DNA of 45,797 bases from an uncultured Turicimonas sp. (GTDB taxonomy: Bacteria; Pseudomonadota; Gammaproteobacteria; Burkholderiales; Burkholderiaceae_F): contig CANTYJ010000026.1 of NCBI GenBank assembly GCA_947854175.1, positions 1 through 45,797 on the forward strand. The letters run 5' to 3'. Made by a program: the position numbers and the translations under genes. The notes under the pieces were generated by a model. It searched no databases, was not told where the DNA came from, and saw only the letters and a program-made list of their open reading frames with translations. Numbering within the stretch: position 1 is the first letter of the stretch; each line of letters starts with the position of its first letter. Positions 37,763-45,797 of this stretch are shown one piece after another.

Positions 37763-37784
37763 TTTTTGATTTGAGCAAAAGAAA

Positions 37785-37805
37785 AGCCCGGTGAAAATCC
37801 GGGCT
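37785..37805 (-). terminator. intrinsic terminator of the YeiH-type gene
   Basis: AGCCCGG (37785-37791) pairs with CCGGGCT (37799-37805) around a 7-base loop. On the minus strand it is followed by TTTTCTTTTGC, a T tract, 21 bases after the stop of the YeiH-type gene. It closes the rhlE-to-yeiH gene run. Confidence 0.85.
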
Positions 37806-37825
37806 CCTAACAATTCAACAAACTG

Positions 37826-38836
37826 TTATTTGATTAATGCGATACCAATGATGACCCACAAAAGAAGGAAGATAGTATCAATTGTCATAAGGATAATTGG
37901 TGTCCAGCCAACTTCTTTAAGTTTTCCAAGAGACGTCTTCAGGCCAAGAGCTCCGATGGAAATCAGGATGAATAAACGTGAGACCTCGCCGAGAACATTA
38001 GAGACGTCTGCAGGAATGACGCCGCCTACATTTAATCCGGCTAAAACGATAAACCAGATAAGGAAGGCAGGAATGTTCTTGTACCAGGGTTTAGCGGCTT
38101 CTTCTTCCTCGCGGTGCTTCTTGGAAGCAAAAATGAACATAAAGACGAGCAACATCGGAATGATCATTGCAACACGAAGCATTTTTGTCATACTGGCGAT
38201 TTGCAGTGCATCCGGACCAATCATTGCGCCGGCGCCAACGACCTGTGCCACATCATGAATAGTACCGCCAAGGAAAATACCGGCATCTACCTGGTCATAT
38301 CCGAGGAAACTGCATAAACTCGGATAAATGATCATTGCCAAAGTTGAAAGAGCTGTTACTACTACGACAATTGCCAACAAAGCTTGTTCGCGAAGCTGTC
38401 GTTTGTTGAGAGTGGCTGCAAGCGCAATAGCCGCAGACGCACCGCAAATGGCTGTTGAAGCACCGGCCAGGGCAGCTTCTGTCGTAGGCCATTTGAAAAA
38501 TTTATTAATGAGTACACCGAATAAAACGGTCGCAAATACACCGCCAATAATTACAACCAACAATTCCGGGGAAAGAAGACTCAACTGATCAGCTGAAATT
38601 TTCGCACCGAGAAGTGCAACACCGGTTCTTAAAATTGTTGTAGAACAGAATTGGATGCCGCCAAGTGTTCTTTTTTCTTCGGAAAGAAAATGAAAGGCCA
38701 TTCCGAACAAAAGGGCAAACAAAACGGCGGGGCCTCCATATTTTTCAGAAACATATAAAGAAGCCGCGCCGATAATAACAGCAATAAGAGTACCCCTCCA
38801 GGTTGACTCTACCCAAACTTTCCACTTTCTAACCAT
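37826..38836 (-). CDS. YeiH/YadS-type putative sulfate exporter family membrane protein (UPF0324)
   Basis: The product has 336 residues and about ten hydrophobic helices, with the family segments AICGASAAIALAA, FLGGTIHDVAQVVGAGAMIG and ISIGALGLKTSLGKLKEVGW. I start it at the ATG at 38836, which has TAGGAGA 5-6 bases upstream. An extension to 38878 would overlap the aminopeptidase gene and lacks such a site. Members are annotated as putative sulfate exporters on limited evidence, and the true substrate is unknown. It ends the minus-strand run and is followed by a clear terminator. Confidence 0.85.
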   Translation of the reverse strand: MVRKWKVWVESTWRGTLIAVIIGAASLYVSEKYGGPAVLFALLFGMAFHFLSEEKRTLGGIQFCSTTILRTGVALLGAKISADQLSLLSPELLVVIIGGVFATVLFGVLINKFFKWPTTEAALAGASTAICGASAAIALAATLNKRQLREQALLAIVVVVTALSTLAMIIYPSLCSFLGYDQVDAGIFLGGTIHDVAQVVGAGAMIGPDALQIASMTKMLRVAMIIPMLLVFMFIFASKKHREEEEAAKPWYKNIPAFLIWFIVLAGLNVGGVIPADVSNVLGEVSRLFILISIGALGLKTSLGKLKEVGWTPIILMTIDTIFLLLWVIIGIALIK

Positions 38837-38844
38837 AAAATCTC

Positions 38845-40665
38845 CTAGCAGATCGGCTTTGTTTTCTTTTTTAACCAATCTAAGGTTTTAACATCATTTC
38901 CTAATTTTGGAGAAAGAACCTCCCATACACGCATATGGTACGCATTTATCCAATTTATTTCGTCGGCTTGGAGTCGTTTTAGGTTTACGCTATCAAGTTC
39001 TATCGGACACAATGTCAATGTCTCAAATTTTAAAAATTCTCCGAATGCTGTGCATTTAGAGGGAATATTGGCAAGAAGATTTTCTATTCTGATTCCCCAT
39101 TGGCCCTCACGGTAAATGCCCGGCTCATTGCTGGTTACCATGCCGGCCCTCATTCTGGTTGCATTGCTGATAATACCGTCAGCCTCATCAGTTGCTCTTG
39201 GATAACTAATCCTCTGAGGACCTTCGTGAACATTTAAAAAGAAGCCCACACCGTGACCGGTCCCATGGCCATAATTGACGAAATTTTGCCAAATGGGAGC
39301 TCTTGCTATGGCATCTAATGCTTGAGAAGGAATTAAATTAGGAAAGATTGTTTTTGCCAGACATATGTTTGCCCTAAGCACCGCGGTGTAATCCTCTTTC
39401 ATTTGCTCGGAGGCTTCTCCAACTAAGACCGTTCTCGTAATGTCAGTAGTACCTTCAGGAAATTGAGCGCCTGAATCAATTAACAAAAATCCGTTTCCTT
39501 GAATCTTGACGGGTTTTTCTTCATCCGGCTGGTAATGAGGAAGGGCGGCATTTGCGCCGAAAGCACTGATAGTTGCAAAACTTGGATATAGAAATCCCGG
39601 TTGTTGTTTTCTGAATTCAAATAATTTATCAGCAACCGATCTTTCAGTTAGTTGACCTGAGTTCTTATTTTCATCAAGCCAACAAAAGAACTTACATAAA
39701 GCAACGCCGTCCTTTTCCATAGCTTTTCTAAAAAGTTGTATCTCGGTAATTGATTTTTGCGCTCTGAGAAGTTCAACCGGATTTTCGATTTTTATAGGAC
39801 ATCCATATTTTTTAAGCTTAGAAGTTACTAATGCGTTGGTAGTGCCCGGACTGTAGAGTATTTTTTCATTTGCCAGATTCTCGAGGTACTTCGGTAGGTC
39901 TTCGTAATTCTGAAAATTGATATTCCTTAAGACAAGACTTAACCCAAGAGGTATCGGTAAGGCTTTTTCATTGATGAACAAAGTTAAGCCGGCATCTACA
40001 TCGAAAATTCCATAGGAATAGAAAACCGGAGTACCCGGAAGATCCTTTCCTCTTAAGTTGCTTAGCCACGCAATATCTTCCAGCGAAGACAATAGTAACT
40101 TTTTTGCTCCGGACTTCACCACAAGAGGCTTCAGTAATGAAAGTTTTTCTTCAGTGGTTCTTGGACTGACTTTATGTTCAAAAATTGGATGGAAAGTCAG
40201 CGGAGGACGATTTGTCCACAAAGAATCTATAGGATCCTGTTCAAGTATCTCAAGAATTATTTCTGCTTTATTGAGTTTTTCTTTTAAACTGGTTGCCTCG
40301 GTGTCACTTATATAAGCCCCGTAGACGCCCACTTTTGAGCCTTTAGACAGATGCTCTTTTAACCAAACGCATTCCGCATCGATGAAAGAGCCTTCAACTT
40401 TTGTTAATGTAACTTCAGTTTCTGAAAGTTGCCTTTGGGCTTGTACCCAATATCTTGAGTCAGTAAAAAGGCTTGATCCTGTTGTGGCAATAATTAAATT
40501 TCCGGTAGACCCTGTAAAACCCGAAAGCCATTGTCGAACCGCGTAATGAGGATCGATGTATTCAGATAAATGAGGATCGGCTGTAGGAATAATTAGAGCG
40601 TCCAGGGATAGACTTTTTAGTAAATTTCTGACTTGCCCGATTCGTTCATTTACCTGATTGTGCAT
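38845..40665 (-). CDS. Xaa-Pro aminopeptidase (M24B metallopeptidase)
   Basis: The 606-residue product fits the three-domain, XPNPEP1-like form (longer than the roughly 440-residue PepP). Two creatinase-like N-terminal domains precede a pita-bread catalytic domain. Metal ligands are visible in order: Asp in LIDSGAQF, Asp in TTDITRT, His in GHGTGHGVGFF, Glu in SNEPGIY and Glu in GIRIENLL. It removes N-terminal residues preceding proline using two Mn2+ ions in the cytoplasm. It starts 2 bases after the lipoprotein gene ends and is followed 8 bases later by the YeiH-type gene, so it lies within one operon. Confidence 0.93.
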   Translation of the reverse strand: MHNQVNERIGQVRNLLKSLSLDALIIPTADPHLSEYIDPHYAVRQWLSGFTGSTGNLIIATTGSSLFTDSRYWVQAQRQLSETEVTLTKVEGSFIDAECVWLKEHLSKGSKVGVYGAYISDTEATSLKEKLNKAEIILEILEQDPIDSLWTNRPPLTFHPIFEHKVSPRTTEEKLSLLKPLVVKSGAKKLLLSSLEDIAWLSNLRGKDLPGTPVFYSYGIFDVDAGLTLFINEKALPIPLGLSLVLRNINFQNYEDLPKYLENLANEKILYSPGTTNALVTSKLKKYGCPIKIENPVELLRAQKSITEIQLFRKAMEKDGVALCKFFCWLDENKNSGQLTERSVADKLFEFRKQQPGFLYPSFATISAFGANAALPHYQPDEEKPVKIQGNGFLLIDSGAQFPEGTTDITRTVLVGEASEQMKEDYTAVLRANICLAKTIFPNLIPSQALDAIARAPIWQNFVNYGHGTGHGVGFFLNVHEGPQRISYPRATDEADGIISNATRMRAGMVTSNEPGIYREGQWGIRIENLLANIPSKCTAFGEFLKFETLTLCPIELDSVNLKRLQADEINWINAYHMRVWEVLSPKLGNDVKTLDWLKKKTKPIC

Positions 40666-40667
40666 TA

Positions 40668-41024
40668 TTAATAAACCTTTCTAATCGTGATGTTCAAGGG
40701 AGTACCGCTTTCATTAGACTCAACAATCTGTTTTCCGATGCTCATCTTCTCGATTCTCCAGCCTGCATCTCTTAACTCATTCAAAGTTGCTTCAACGTCT
40801 AGATCCGGACATTCAAAAACAAAACCTCCGAGTTTTTCTCCTGCAGAAAACAACTCGACACCCTTGCAGGCTGTCTGAGTTCTAACCGGAGCGTCCAGCA
40901 ACGGGTCAAGTCCGCTTCTATCAGCGTGGGCGATAAAAGCTTGTCTATAACCGGATGTTCCGGAACAGGCTGTTAAGAAGATGCAGGATAGTGCAGCAGC
41001 AGCCAATAGAAAATTTTTAGCCAT
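40668..41024 (-). CDS. small lipoprotein of unknown function
   Basis: The 118-residue product has a lipoprotein signal ending in FLTAC, with Cys20 as the lipidated residue. The mature part of about 98 residues includes a Cys pair (Cys53 and Cys72) and a segment resembling a small alpha/beta domain (VEATLNELRDAGWRIEKMSI). I do not recognise a family. Its ATG lies inside the end of the DAHP synthase gene (ATGGCTAA, 8 bases shared), so it is translationally coupled to it, and the aminopeptidase gene follows after 2 bases. The disposition suggests shared expression rather than shared function. Confidence 0.8.
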   Translation of the reverse strand: MAKNFLLAAAALSCIFLTACSGTSGYRQAFIAHADRSGLDPLLDAPVRTQTACKGVELFSAGEKLGGFVFECPDLDVEATLNELRDAGWRIEKMSIGKQIVESNESGTPLNITIRKVY

Positions 41025-42129
41025 TTAATTTTTTGTCCAAAAGTTTACGGTTTGCCTGTCTTAAGGCATGTTCAGTTGTTTCCCAGTCAATACAGGCGTC
41101 TGTGACAGAGACTCCGTATTTCAATTTAGAGAGATCCTCTGGGATAGGCTGATTACCTCCGTAGATATTGCTCTCAAGCATTACTCCGCAAATGGATGTA
41201 TTCCCATTACAGATTTGTGTAATACAGTCTTGCAATACAAATGGTTGCAGTGCCGGATTTTTCATGCTGTTGCCGTGGGAGCAATCAACAATAATTCTTT
41301 TTTCAAGACCTGCTTTTTCAAGTTCTTTTTCTGCGAGCATAATACTGACAGTATCAAAGTTCGGACGGCCGCCGCCTCCCCGCAACACCAAGTGGCTGTA
41401 GTCATTTCCTTTTGTTTTAACAATGGAACTTTGGCCGTTCTCATAAATTCCTAAGAAGTAATGACTGTGACGGCTTGCTTTGATTGCATTGATAGATGTC
41501 GTCAACAAACCGTCCGTGCCGTTTTTGAAACCGACGGGGGCTGAGAGACCGCTGGCCATTTCACGGTGAGTCTGGCTTTCGGTAGTTCTTGCACCGATGG
41601 CATACCAGCTGATGAGTTCACCCAAATACTGAGGGCTGAAAGGGTCCAGAGCTTCTGTGCCCACAGCCAGTCCCATCTCGTTAATCTGTAAAAGTAGCTT
41701 TCTTGCTTCCAACATGCCCTTTGCCATGTTGAAAGAATTGTCCATGTAGGGGTCGTTGATAAAACCTTTCCAACCGGTGACTGTTCTTGGTTTTTCAAAA
41801 TAAACTCTCATCACAAGAAAGATGGTCTCTGAAAGATGTTCAGAAATTGAACGTAATCTTTCTGCATAATCCAGAGCGGCCTTCGGATCATGAATGGAAC
41901 ATGGACCTGTAATAACGATCAACCTTTCATCTTTACCGTCAAGAATGTTTTTGACAGCGGCTCTTCCTTTAGCAACGTTCTCGGCCGCTTTTTCGGACAA
42001 GGGAGCCATGGATTTAATTTCCATTGGAGAGGGCATGGGAGAAAAGCCTTCAATATTGATGTCCTCTAAGGAGAACCCGGCTAACCGCTTTGCTTCATTT
42101 AATTCAGGTTGTTTCATCTGTTCTGACAT
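41017..42129 (-). CDS. aroG: 3-deoxy-7-phosphoheptulonate (DAHP) synthase, class I
   Basis: The 370-residue enzyme condenses phosphoenolpyruvate with erythrose 4-phosphate, the entry step to the shikimate pathway. Class I AroAI-beta marks include VITGPCSIHDPKAALDYAERL, MRVYFEKPRTVTGWKGFINDP, the metal-site Cys and His in IIVDCSHGNSMKNP, and GVMLESNIYGGNQ. The length matches AroF/AroG/AroH. Which aromatic amino acid inhibits it cannot be told by eye, so the symbol denotes the family. It lies 42 bases after rhlE and overlaps the start of the lipoprotein gene. Confidence 0.93.
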   Translation of the reverse strand: MSEQMKQPELNEAKRLAGFSLEDINIEGFSPMPSPMEIKSMAPLSEKAAENVAKGRAAVKNILDGKDERLIVITGPCSIHDPKAALDYAERLRSISEHLSETIFLVMRVYFEKPRTVTGWKGFINDPYMDNSFNMAKGMLEARKLLLQINEMGLAVGTEALDPFSPQYLGELISWYAIGARTTESQTHREMASGLSAPVGFKNGTDGLLTTSINAIKASRHSHYFLGIYENGQSSIVKTKGNDYSHLVLRGGGGRPNFDTVSIMLAEKELEKAGLEKRIIVDCSHGNSMKNPALQPFVLQDCITQICNGNTSICGVMLESNIYGGNQPIPEDLSKLKYGVSVTDACIDWETTEHALRQANRKLLDKKLNG

Positions 42130-42171
42130 GTATCTTGAACCTTGTTTAAATTCTTACTTGTAGGAGTAACT

Positions 42172-43464
42172 TTAACTTTTTCTAGGGGATCGTTTCCTCG
42201 ATCCGTTCATTTTAGTGGCGGTTGAATAGTTTTTTATGCTTTTACCATTGGATTTAGCTTTAAAAGAATGTAAGTTGTGTTTTTTCTTAACATTCTCAGC
42301 AGAACTGTTCCTGTCCTCGTTATGGTTCTCATAGTTGAAGCCGGGAAATTCCGAAATTTCAATGTTCCTCTTAAGCAGTTTCTCCAGCTCTTTTAGTTTT
42401 GGTTTGTCTTCTGAACTGACTAAAGTAAACGCCTGACCAGTCGTTCCGGCTCTTCCAACTCTTCCGACGCGGTGAATATAGTCCTCTGTTTGTTCAGGCA
42501 GTTCGTAGTTGACTACTTGCGGGAGTTTTTCAATATCTAATCCGCGGGCGGCGACATCGGTGGCTACAAGAATGGGAAGACGGCCGTCCTTGAATTCCTG
42601 CAAAGCCATACTTCTCTGGTTTTGAGTCTTATCTCCGTGAATTGCCTTCGCTAAAAATCCGTCACGGATGAGTTGCTTACATAATTTATCTGCACCATGG
42701 CGTGTTCTGGTGAATATAAGTACTTGTTTCCAGCCATTGTCAACTACCAGGTCTCTGATAATATCGCTTTTAGCCGATTTAGGCGCACGGTAAAAAGTCT
42801 GACGAATAAGTTCAGCGGTTGAGTTTTTTGAAACTTCTACTGAAACCGGATTCTGGAGGATTTTCTGACTTAGTTGATCAGTGGCCGCTGAAAAAGTAGC
42901 TGAAAACAACAGCGTTTGCCTTTGGGCGGGAAGTTTGGCGAGAATTCTTTTGATGGATGGCATAAAGCCCATGTCCAGCATTCTGTCGGCTTCATCCAGA
43001 ACCAATGTTTTAACGTTTGCCAACGAAACAGCTCTTTGACTCATCAAATCGATTAACCTGCCCGGAGTCGCTACTAAAAAATCTACTCCCTTGCTAAGAG
43101 CTTTTTTTTGAGGATTGATGCCCACACCTCCATAAACCAAAACTACTCTCAAATTCATACCGTTTTCAAGCGATTTGATCGACTCATAAACTTGAGAAGC
43201 CAATTCTCTGGTAGGGGTGAGAATAAGAATTCTTGGACAGAGATTAATATAGTCAGTCGGGTGGTTTTGTATTTCACATAAAAGCGGAAGTGTGTAAGCT
43301 GCAGTTTTTCCTGTTCCGGTTTGAGCGGCCGCTTTTAAGTCTTTACCTTGCAAGATAAGCGGAATTGCTTTTTCTTGAATCGGAGTGGGTGAATCATATC
43401 CGTTCTTTGCAACTGAACGTAGTAATAAATCCGTTAAGCCTAAATTCTTGAAGCCGTCTGACAT
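42172..43464 (-). CDS. rhlE: DEAD-box ATP-dependent RNA helicase, RhlE-like
   Basis: The product has 430 residues from the ATG at 43464, which has GGAGAAAG just upstream. A TTG four codons earlier is part of that site and is rejected. Motifs are the Q motif (FKNLGLTDLL to PTPIQ), AQTGTGKT at 47-54, PTRELA, TPGRL, DEAD at 157-160, SAT at 188-190, ARGLD and HRVGRVGRAG. The last usually reads HRIGRTGRAG, so two positions differ. A basic, disordered tail rich in Asn, Lys and Ser follows from about 370. It remodels RNA, for instance during ribosome assembly or decay. It is the first gene of the minus-strand run and is divergent from the FKBP gene. Confidence 0.93.
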   Translation of the reverse strand: MSDGFKNLGLTDLLLRSVAKNGYDSPTPIQEKAIPLILQGKDLKAAAQTGTGKTAAYTLPLLCEIQNHPTDYINLCPRILILTPTRELASQVYESIKSLENGMNLRVVLVYGGVGINPQKKALSKGVDFLVATPGRLIDLMSQRAVSLANVKTLVLDEADRMLDMGFMPSIKRILAKLPAQRQTLLFSATFSAATDQLSQKILQNPVSVEVSKNSTAELIRQTFYRAPKSAKSDIIRDLVVDNGWKQVLIFTRTRHGADKLCKQLIRDGFLAKAIHGDKTQNQRSMALQEFKDGRLPILVATDVAARGLDIEKLPQVVNYELPEQTEDYIHRVGRVGRAGTTGQAFTLVSSEDKPKLKELEKLLKRNIEISEFPGFNYENHNEDRNSSAENVKKKHNLHSFKAKSNGKSIKNYSTATKMNGSRKRSPRKS

Positions 43465-43587
43465 TTCTTTCTCCAAAATCTATTTCGGGAAGTGTACGTC
43501 TCAAAATATCTCAGAATGAGAGATAGGCTCACCACGGGTAAAGTTATAAGAGCAGAATACAAGTATCTTTTTTGAGGAGTAATTCCG

Positions 43588-43986
43588 ATGTTTGGTATTG
43601 ATACACAAGACCTTCAGGATCTTAAAATCGTGGACGTAAAGGTTGGAACCGGTGCTGAAGCTCAACCGGGCAACTTGGTTCGAGTTCATTACACCGGCTG
43701 GTTAGAAGATGGTACAAAGTTTGATTCCAGTCTTGATAGAAATGAACCATTTGAATTTCCTTTAGGTCAAGGAATGGTAATTCAAGGTTGGGACCGTGGT
43801 GTAGCAGGGATGAAAGTTGGCGGAGTCCGTCGCTTATTTATCCCGGCACAGTATGGTTACGGTTCAAGAGGAGCCGGTGGTGTTATTCCTCCAAACGCAA
43901 CTTTGATATTTGAAGTTCAACTCTTGGGCGTTCAGGATAACGGCAAATGGCAACTTGAACAGGATGCCATTGAACCGGCCAACTAA
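43588..43986 (+). CDS. FKBP-type peptidyl-prolyl cis-trans isomerase
   Basis: The 132-residue single-domain FKBP has no signal peptide. Active-site segments are VHYTGWLEDGTKFDSS, FPLGQGMVIQGWDRGVAGMKVGG, and IPAQYGYGSRGAGGVIPPNATLIFEVQL, with the usual Tyr, Phe, Asp, Trp and Ile pocket residues present. It should speed cis-trans isomerisation of prolyl bonds in the cytoplasm. TTTGAGGAG lies 8 bases before the ATG. It is monocistronic and followed by a strong terminator shared with pdxY. Confidence 0.95.
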   Translation: MFGIDTQDLQDLKIVDVKVGTGAEAQPGNLVRVHYTGWLEDGTKFDSSLDRNEPFEFPLGQGMVIQGWDRGVAGMKVGGVRRLFIPAQYGYGSRGAGGVIPPNATLIFEVQLLGVQDNGKWQLEQDAIEPAN

Positions 43987-44009
43987 TTAAGTTCAGGAAG
44001 TTTTGAGTC

Positions 44010-44047
44010 AAAGGATGTCCTCGGTTATTTACGGCCCGACATCCTTT
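44010..44047. terminator. bidirectional terminator between FKBP gene and pdxY
   Basis: AAAGGATGTC (44010-44019) pairs with GACATCCTTT (44038-44047) around an 18-base loop, with T-rich sequence following on the plus strand. It lies between two converging genes. Confidence 0.8.
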
Positions 44048-44073
44048 TCTTATACGTACAAACTGCGAAAAAT

Positions 44074-44967
44074 TTAAAGGTTAAGTTCTTCGGCTTCAAA
44101 TCGAATTTCAGGATTGAGGATTTGCTTTCTTTCATCAACCAGAGGAAGGTCAAGCGAACCAAAAGGGGCATTCTTCACAAGCATATAGAGTACTGACACG
44201 GCTTGTTCAAGAGCTTGTTTTAAACTTAAAGTTTTCAAAAAAGTTCCAAAAGCAACAGCTGTAAAGACATCTCCTTGTCCTGACACAGCGGTTTGGATTT
44301 CTTGATTATCTTCTGACTTCATTTTTATGAAGGGCGTCTTAACAATCCATGCTTGGGTTGGAGTAACTGCTAATGTGCCAATCTGATTGTCATCAATATC
44401 CGGAGTCCTCAAACTTGTAACGCAGACTGCCGGACAACCATTATCGCAAAATGTTTTTCTGGATACGGTGATTGCCTCTTCAATACTATTTATCTTTTGT
44501 CCGCTGATTAATTCAAGCTCAAACAGATTTGGAGTCGTAATATCTGCCATTCCGTTGAGCATACGTTCTTTCATAAAACCCTGGATTTCCGGCCGCACGT
44601 AAACACCTGTACCGGTATCTCCCAAAACCGGATCGCAACACCAGAGAGCATTTGGGTTAAGGCTCTTAATTTCTTTAGCGAGTTCTAAAACTATTTCGCC
44701 GGTCTGCACATCCCCTAAGTAACCGGTTAACAAACCTTCAATTTTTGGTAATAGATTGCGTTCTCTTAACCCTAAAATCACCGACTGCAGATGTTCTTTG
44801 CTGAAAACGTCTCCGCGGAATGTCGGATGACCTGTGTGATTAGAAAATTGAACCGTATTGATAACGATTGGAGTAAAGCCCATTAACTGCAAAGGAAACA
44901 CAGCTGCAGTGTTTCCCACGAATCCATAGGCAACATGAGATTGCATAGTTAATACAAAACGAGGCAT
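44074..44967 (-). CDS. pdxY: pyridoxal kinase PdxY
   Basis: The 297-residue ribokinase-fold enzyme phosphorylates pyridoxal in vitamin B6 salvage. It shows SHVAYGFVGNTAAVFPLQLMGF, NTVQFSNHTGHPTFRG and CDPVLGDTGTGVYV at the substrate and phosphate sites, TPNLFELELISG, and the anion-hole and catalytic Asp region VSGQGDVFTAVAFG. The length (about 287 in Escherichia coli PdxY) and these motifs favour PdxY over PdxK. It lies 76 bases downstream of the chromate-type transporter gene on the same strand and ends at a shared terminator. Confidence 0.93.
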   Translation of the reverse strand: MPRFVLTMQSHVAYGFVGNTAAVFPLQLMGFTPIVINTVQFSNHTGHPTFRGDVFSKEHLQSVILGLRERNLLPKIEGLLTGYLGDVQTGEIVLELAKEIKSLNPNALWCCDPVLGDTGTGVYVRPEIQGFMKERMLNGMADITTPNLFELELISGQKINSIEEAITVSRKTFCDNGCPAVCVTSLRTPDIDDNQIGTLAVTPTQAWIVKTPFIKMKSEDNQEIQTAVSGQGDVFTAVAFGTFLKTLSLKQALEQAVSVLYMLVKNAPFGSLDLPLVDERKQILNPEIRFEAEELNL

Positions 44968-45043
44968 TCAATTCTCCATTTAGTTTCGGACAATTTTAAC
45001 TGATGGGACTATTCACAGAACAGGTGATTAAGATGAAATTTAA

Positions 45044-45571
45044 TTAGAAAAAATTAAACGCTCCTAACAAGCCACCGGCAACTATCAAAAGAAACAATGG
45101 GAAATGAGTTTTCCAGACAATGATGGTAACAATAGCTGTCCAAATCAGAATTTTGTAATTATCCAGACTGCCTTGAAGAAGCAGATAACCGGTTGCAAGT
45201 AATAGTGCAATGGCGATTGGAGCTAAACCCTGTTTATAAGCCCGTATTAAATAACTTTGGGAATGACTTCTGACAAAACGGCCTGCGTACAGTGCAATAA
45301 GCGTGAAAGGAATACAGGTTCCTAAAAAAGTTGCAAAACAACCTAAAGGTCCTTTGGCTGCCCATCCTAATACGCCTGCAATCAAAACATTTGGCCCCGG
45401 CAGAGACTGACCGAAAGCAACAGTCGCAGCAAATTGTTCGGGAGTTAATAAATGGGAACTTTCAACAAGGAATGAATACATTCCCGGAAGGCTTGCCATA
45501 AAGCCGCCGATTGCAAAAATCGAAACGATAAAAAAGTTAATGAACATTAAAGCAAATAATGAGAGTGTCAT
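45044..45571 (-). CDS. chromate transporter family, half-length subunit
   Basis: The 175-residue membrane protein has the family N-terminal pattern INFFIVSIFAIGGFMASLPGM, then LTPEQFAATVAFGQSLPGPNVLIAG with the conserved GQxxPGP, and about five helices. Half-length members (short-chain CHR) work as pairs of opposite topology. Its ATG overlaps the stop of the upstream partner by 4 bases (ATGA). Chromate export is only one possible function; such genes in gut bacteria may carry other anions. Confidence 0.88.
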   Translation of the reverse strand: MTLSLFALMFINFFIVSIFAIGGFMASLPGMYSFLVESSHLLTPEQFAATVAFGQSLPGPNVLIAGVLGWAAKGPLGCFATFLGTCIPFTLIALYAGRFVRSHSQSYLIRAYKQGLAPIAIALLLATGYLLLQGSLDNYKILIWTAIVTIIVWKTHFPLFLLIVAGGLLGAFNFF

Positions 45572-45797
45572 TTCATTCTCCTTATTTGTTCACTTTTAAT
45601 AATCCGATAGTAGGCCCAGAAAAAAGCCGGAATGCCAACTAATGGAAGTATCTTAACCATGGAGAGTTTATAAAGCCCCACTAAAACAGTGGTCAGAACA
45701 AGCAGAAAAAGCCACATCGGCTTACCAACCACATTGTTTCTATAGTGAACGACAAAATTTAATGCCGATACGGTAACAGAAAGAGCGCTTCGAAACA
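45568..45797 (-). CDS. chromate transporter family partner subunit (C-terminal part, cut by window edge)
   Basis: An open frame enters from the right edge and ends at a TGA inside the ATGA start of the next gene. The 75 visible residues contain two hydrophobic helices (MWLFLLVLTTVLVGLYKL and ILPLVGIPAFFWAYY) and a basic tail. Length, position and the 4-base overlap with a half-length chromate transporter gene indicate the partner half. The N-terminal signature lies outside the window, so the call rests mostly on context. Confidence 0.6.
   Translation of the reverse strand, partial: FRSALSVTVSALNFVVHYRNNVVGKPMWLFLLVLTTVLVGLYKLSMVKILPLVGIPAFFWAYYRIIKSEQIRRMK

Noticed and set aside
38837..38878. 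Longer YeiH-type start overlapping the aminopeptidase gene
   Set aside because: The downstream ATG at 38836 has a strong ribosome site at proper spacing; the upstream one has none.
1..45797. tRNA or rRNA genes, CRISPR arrays, insertion sequences, prophage
   Set aside because: No cloverleaf-like segments with a conserved T-arm, no regularly spaced repeats, and no transposase, integrase or phage structural genes were seen; covariance-model and repeat searches would settle this.

Overview
The window reads as a chromosome segment of an AT-rich, Gram-negative betaproteobacterium. A gut-associated member of Burkholderiales, probably family Sutterellaceae, fits best. The reasons are the yhdP-nit-tldD cluster divergent from glnE, two general porins of the Neisseria/Bordetella type ending in a C-terminal Phe, a haem-free periplasmic flavoprotein of the fumarate-reductase superfamily, and a TtrSR-like two-component system. 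No alignment was run, so the family assignment is inference.

Layout. 1-1704: decayed accessory DNA with an AIPR-family (abortive infection) gene broken by a stop codon and a frameshift. 1802-5259: a co-oriented NUDIX, MATE, HIT and HNH-nuclease set. 5355-6482: an intact porin. 6808-13068: yhdP, a nitrilase-family amidase and tldD on the minus strand, divergent from glnE (13161-16046). 16147-18739: YheT-like hydrolase, VUT-family transporter and hemH. 19157-22987: grpE-dnaK-dnaJ behind a good sigma-32-type promoter, followed by a truC-like pseudouridine synthase and a PheC-like periplasmic protein.

24960-31251 is the most distinctive part. A minus-strand operon encodes a secreted amidohydrolase-fold protein, a frameshifted porin and a secreted FAD oxidoreductase. 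Divergent from it is a sensor kinase with a solute-binding-type periplasmic half, and a FixJ-type regulator converges on the kinase with a 15-bp overlap of their 3' ends. The amidohydrolase lacks most of its family's usual metal ligands, and the flavoprotein lacks the canonical fumarate-reductase catalytic Arg and His. I infer a periplasmic module for an unknown organic substrate, with its dedicated porin now broken.

31572-35767: RND efflux pump and adaptor without an outer-membrane channel gene or local regulator. 36033-37682: an orphan protein that looks like a degenerate N6-adenine methylase fused to an HsdS-like half, behind a promoter carrying two near-identical inverted repeats (TAGGTT-N5-AACCTA). 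37826-43464: a minus-strand housekeeping run (rhlE, DAHP synthase, small lipoprotein, M24 aminopeptidase, YeiH-type transporter). 43588-43986: an FKBP. 44074-45797: pdxY and a split chromate-type transporter cut by the window edge. I saw no tRNA, rRNA, CRISPR array, insertion sequence or prophage.
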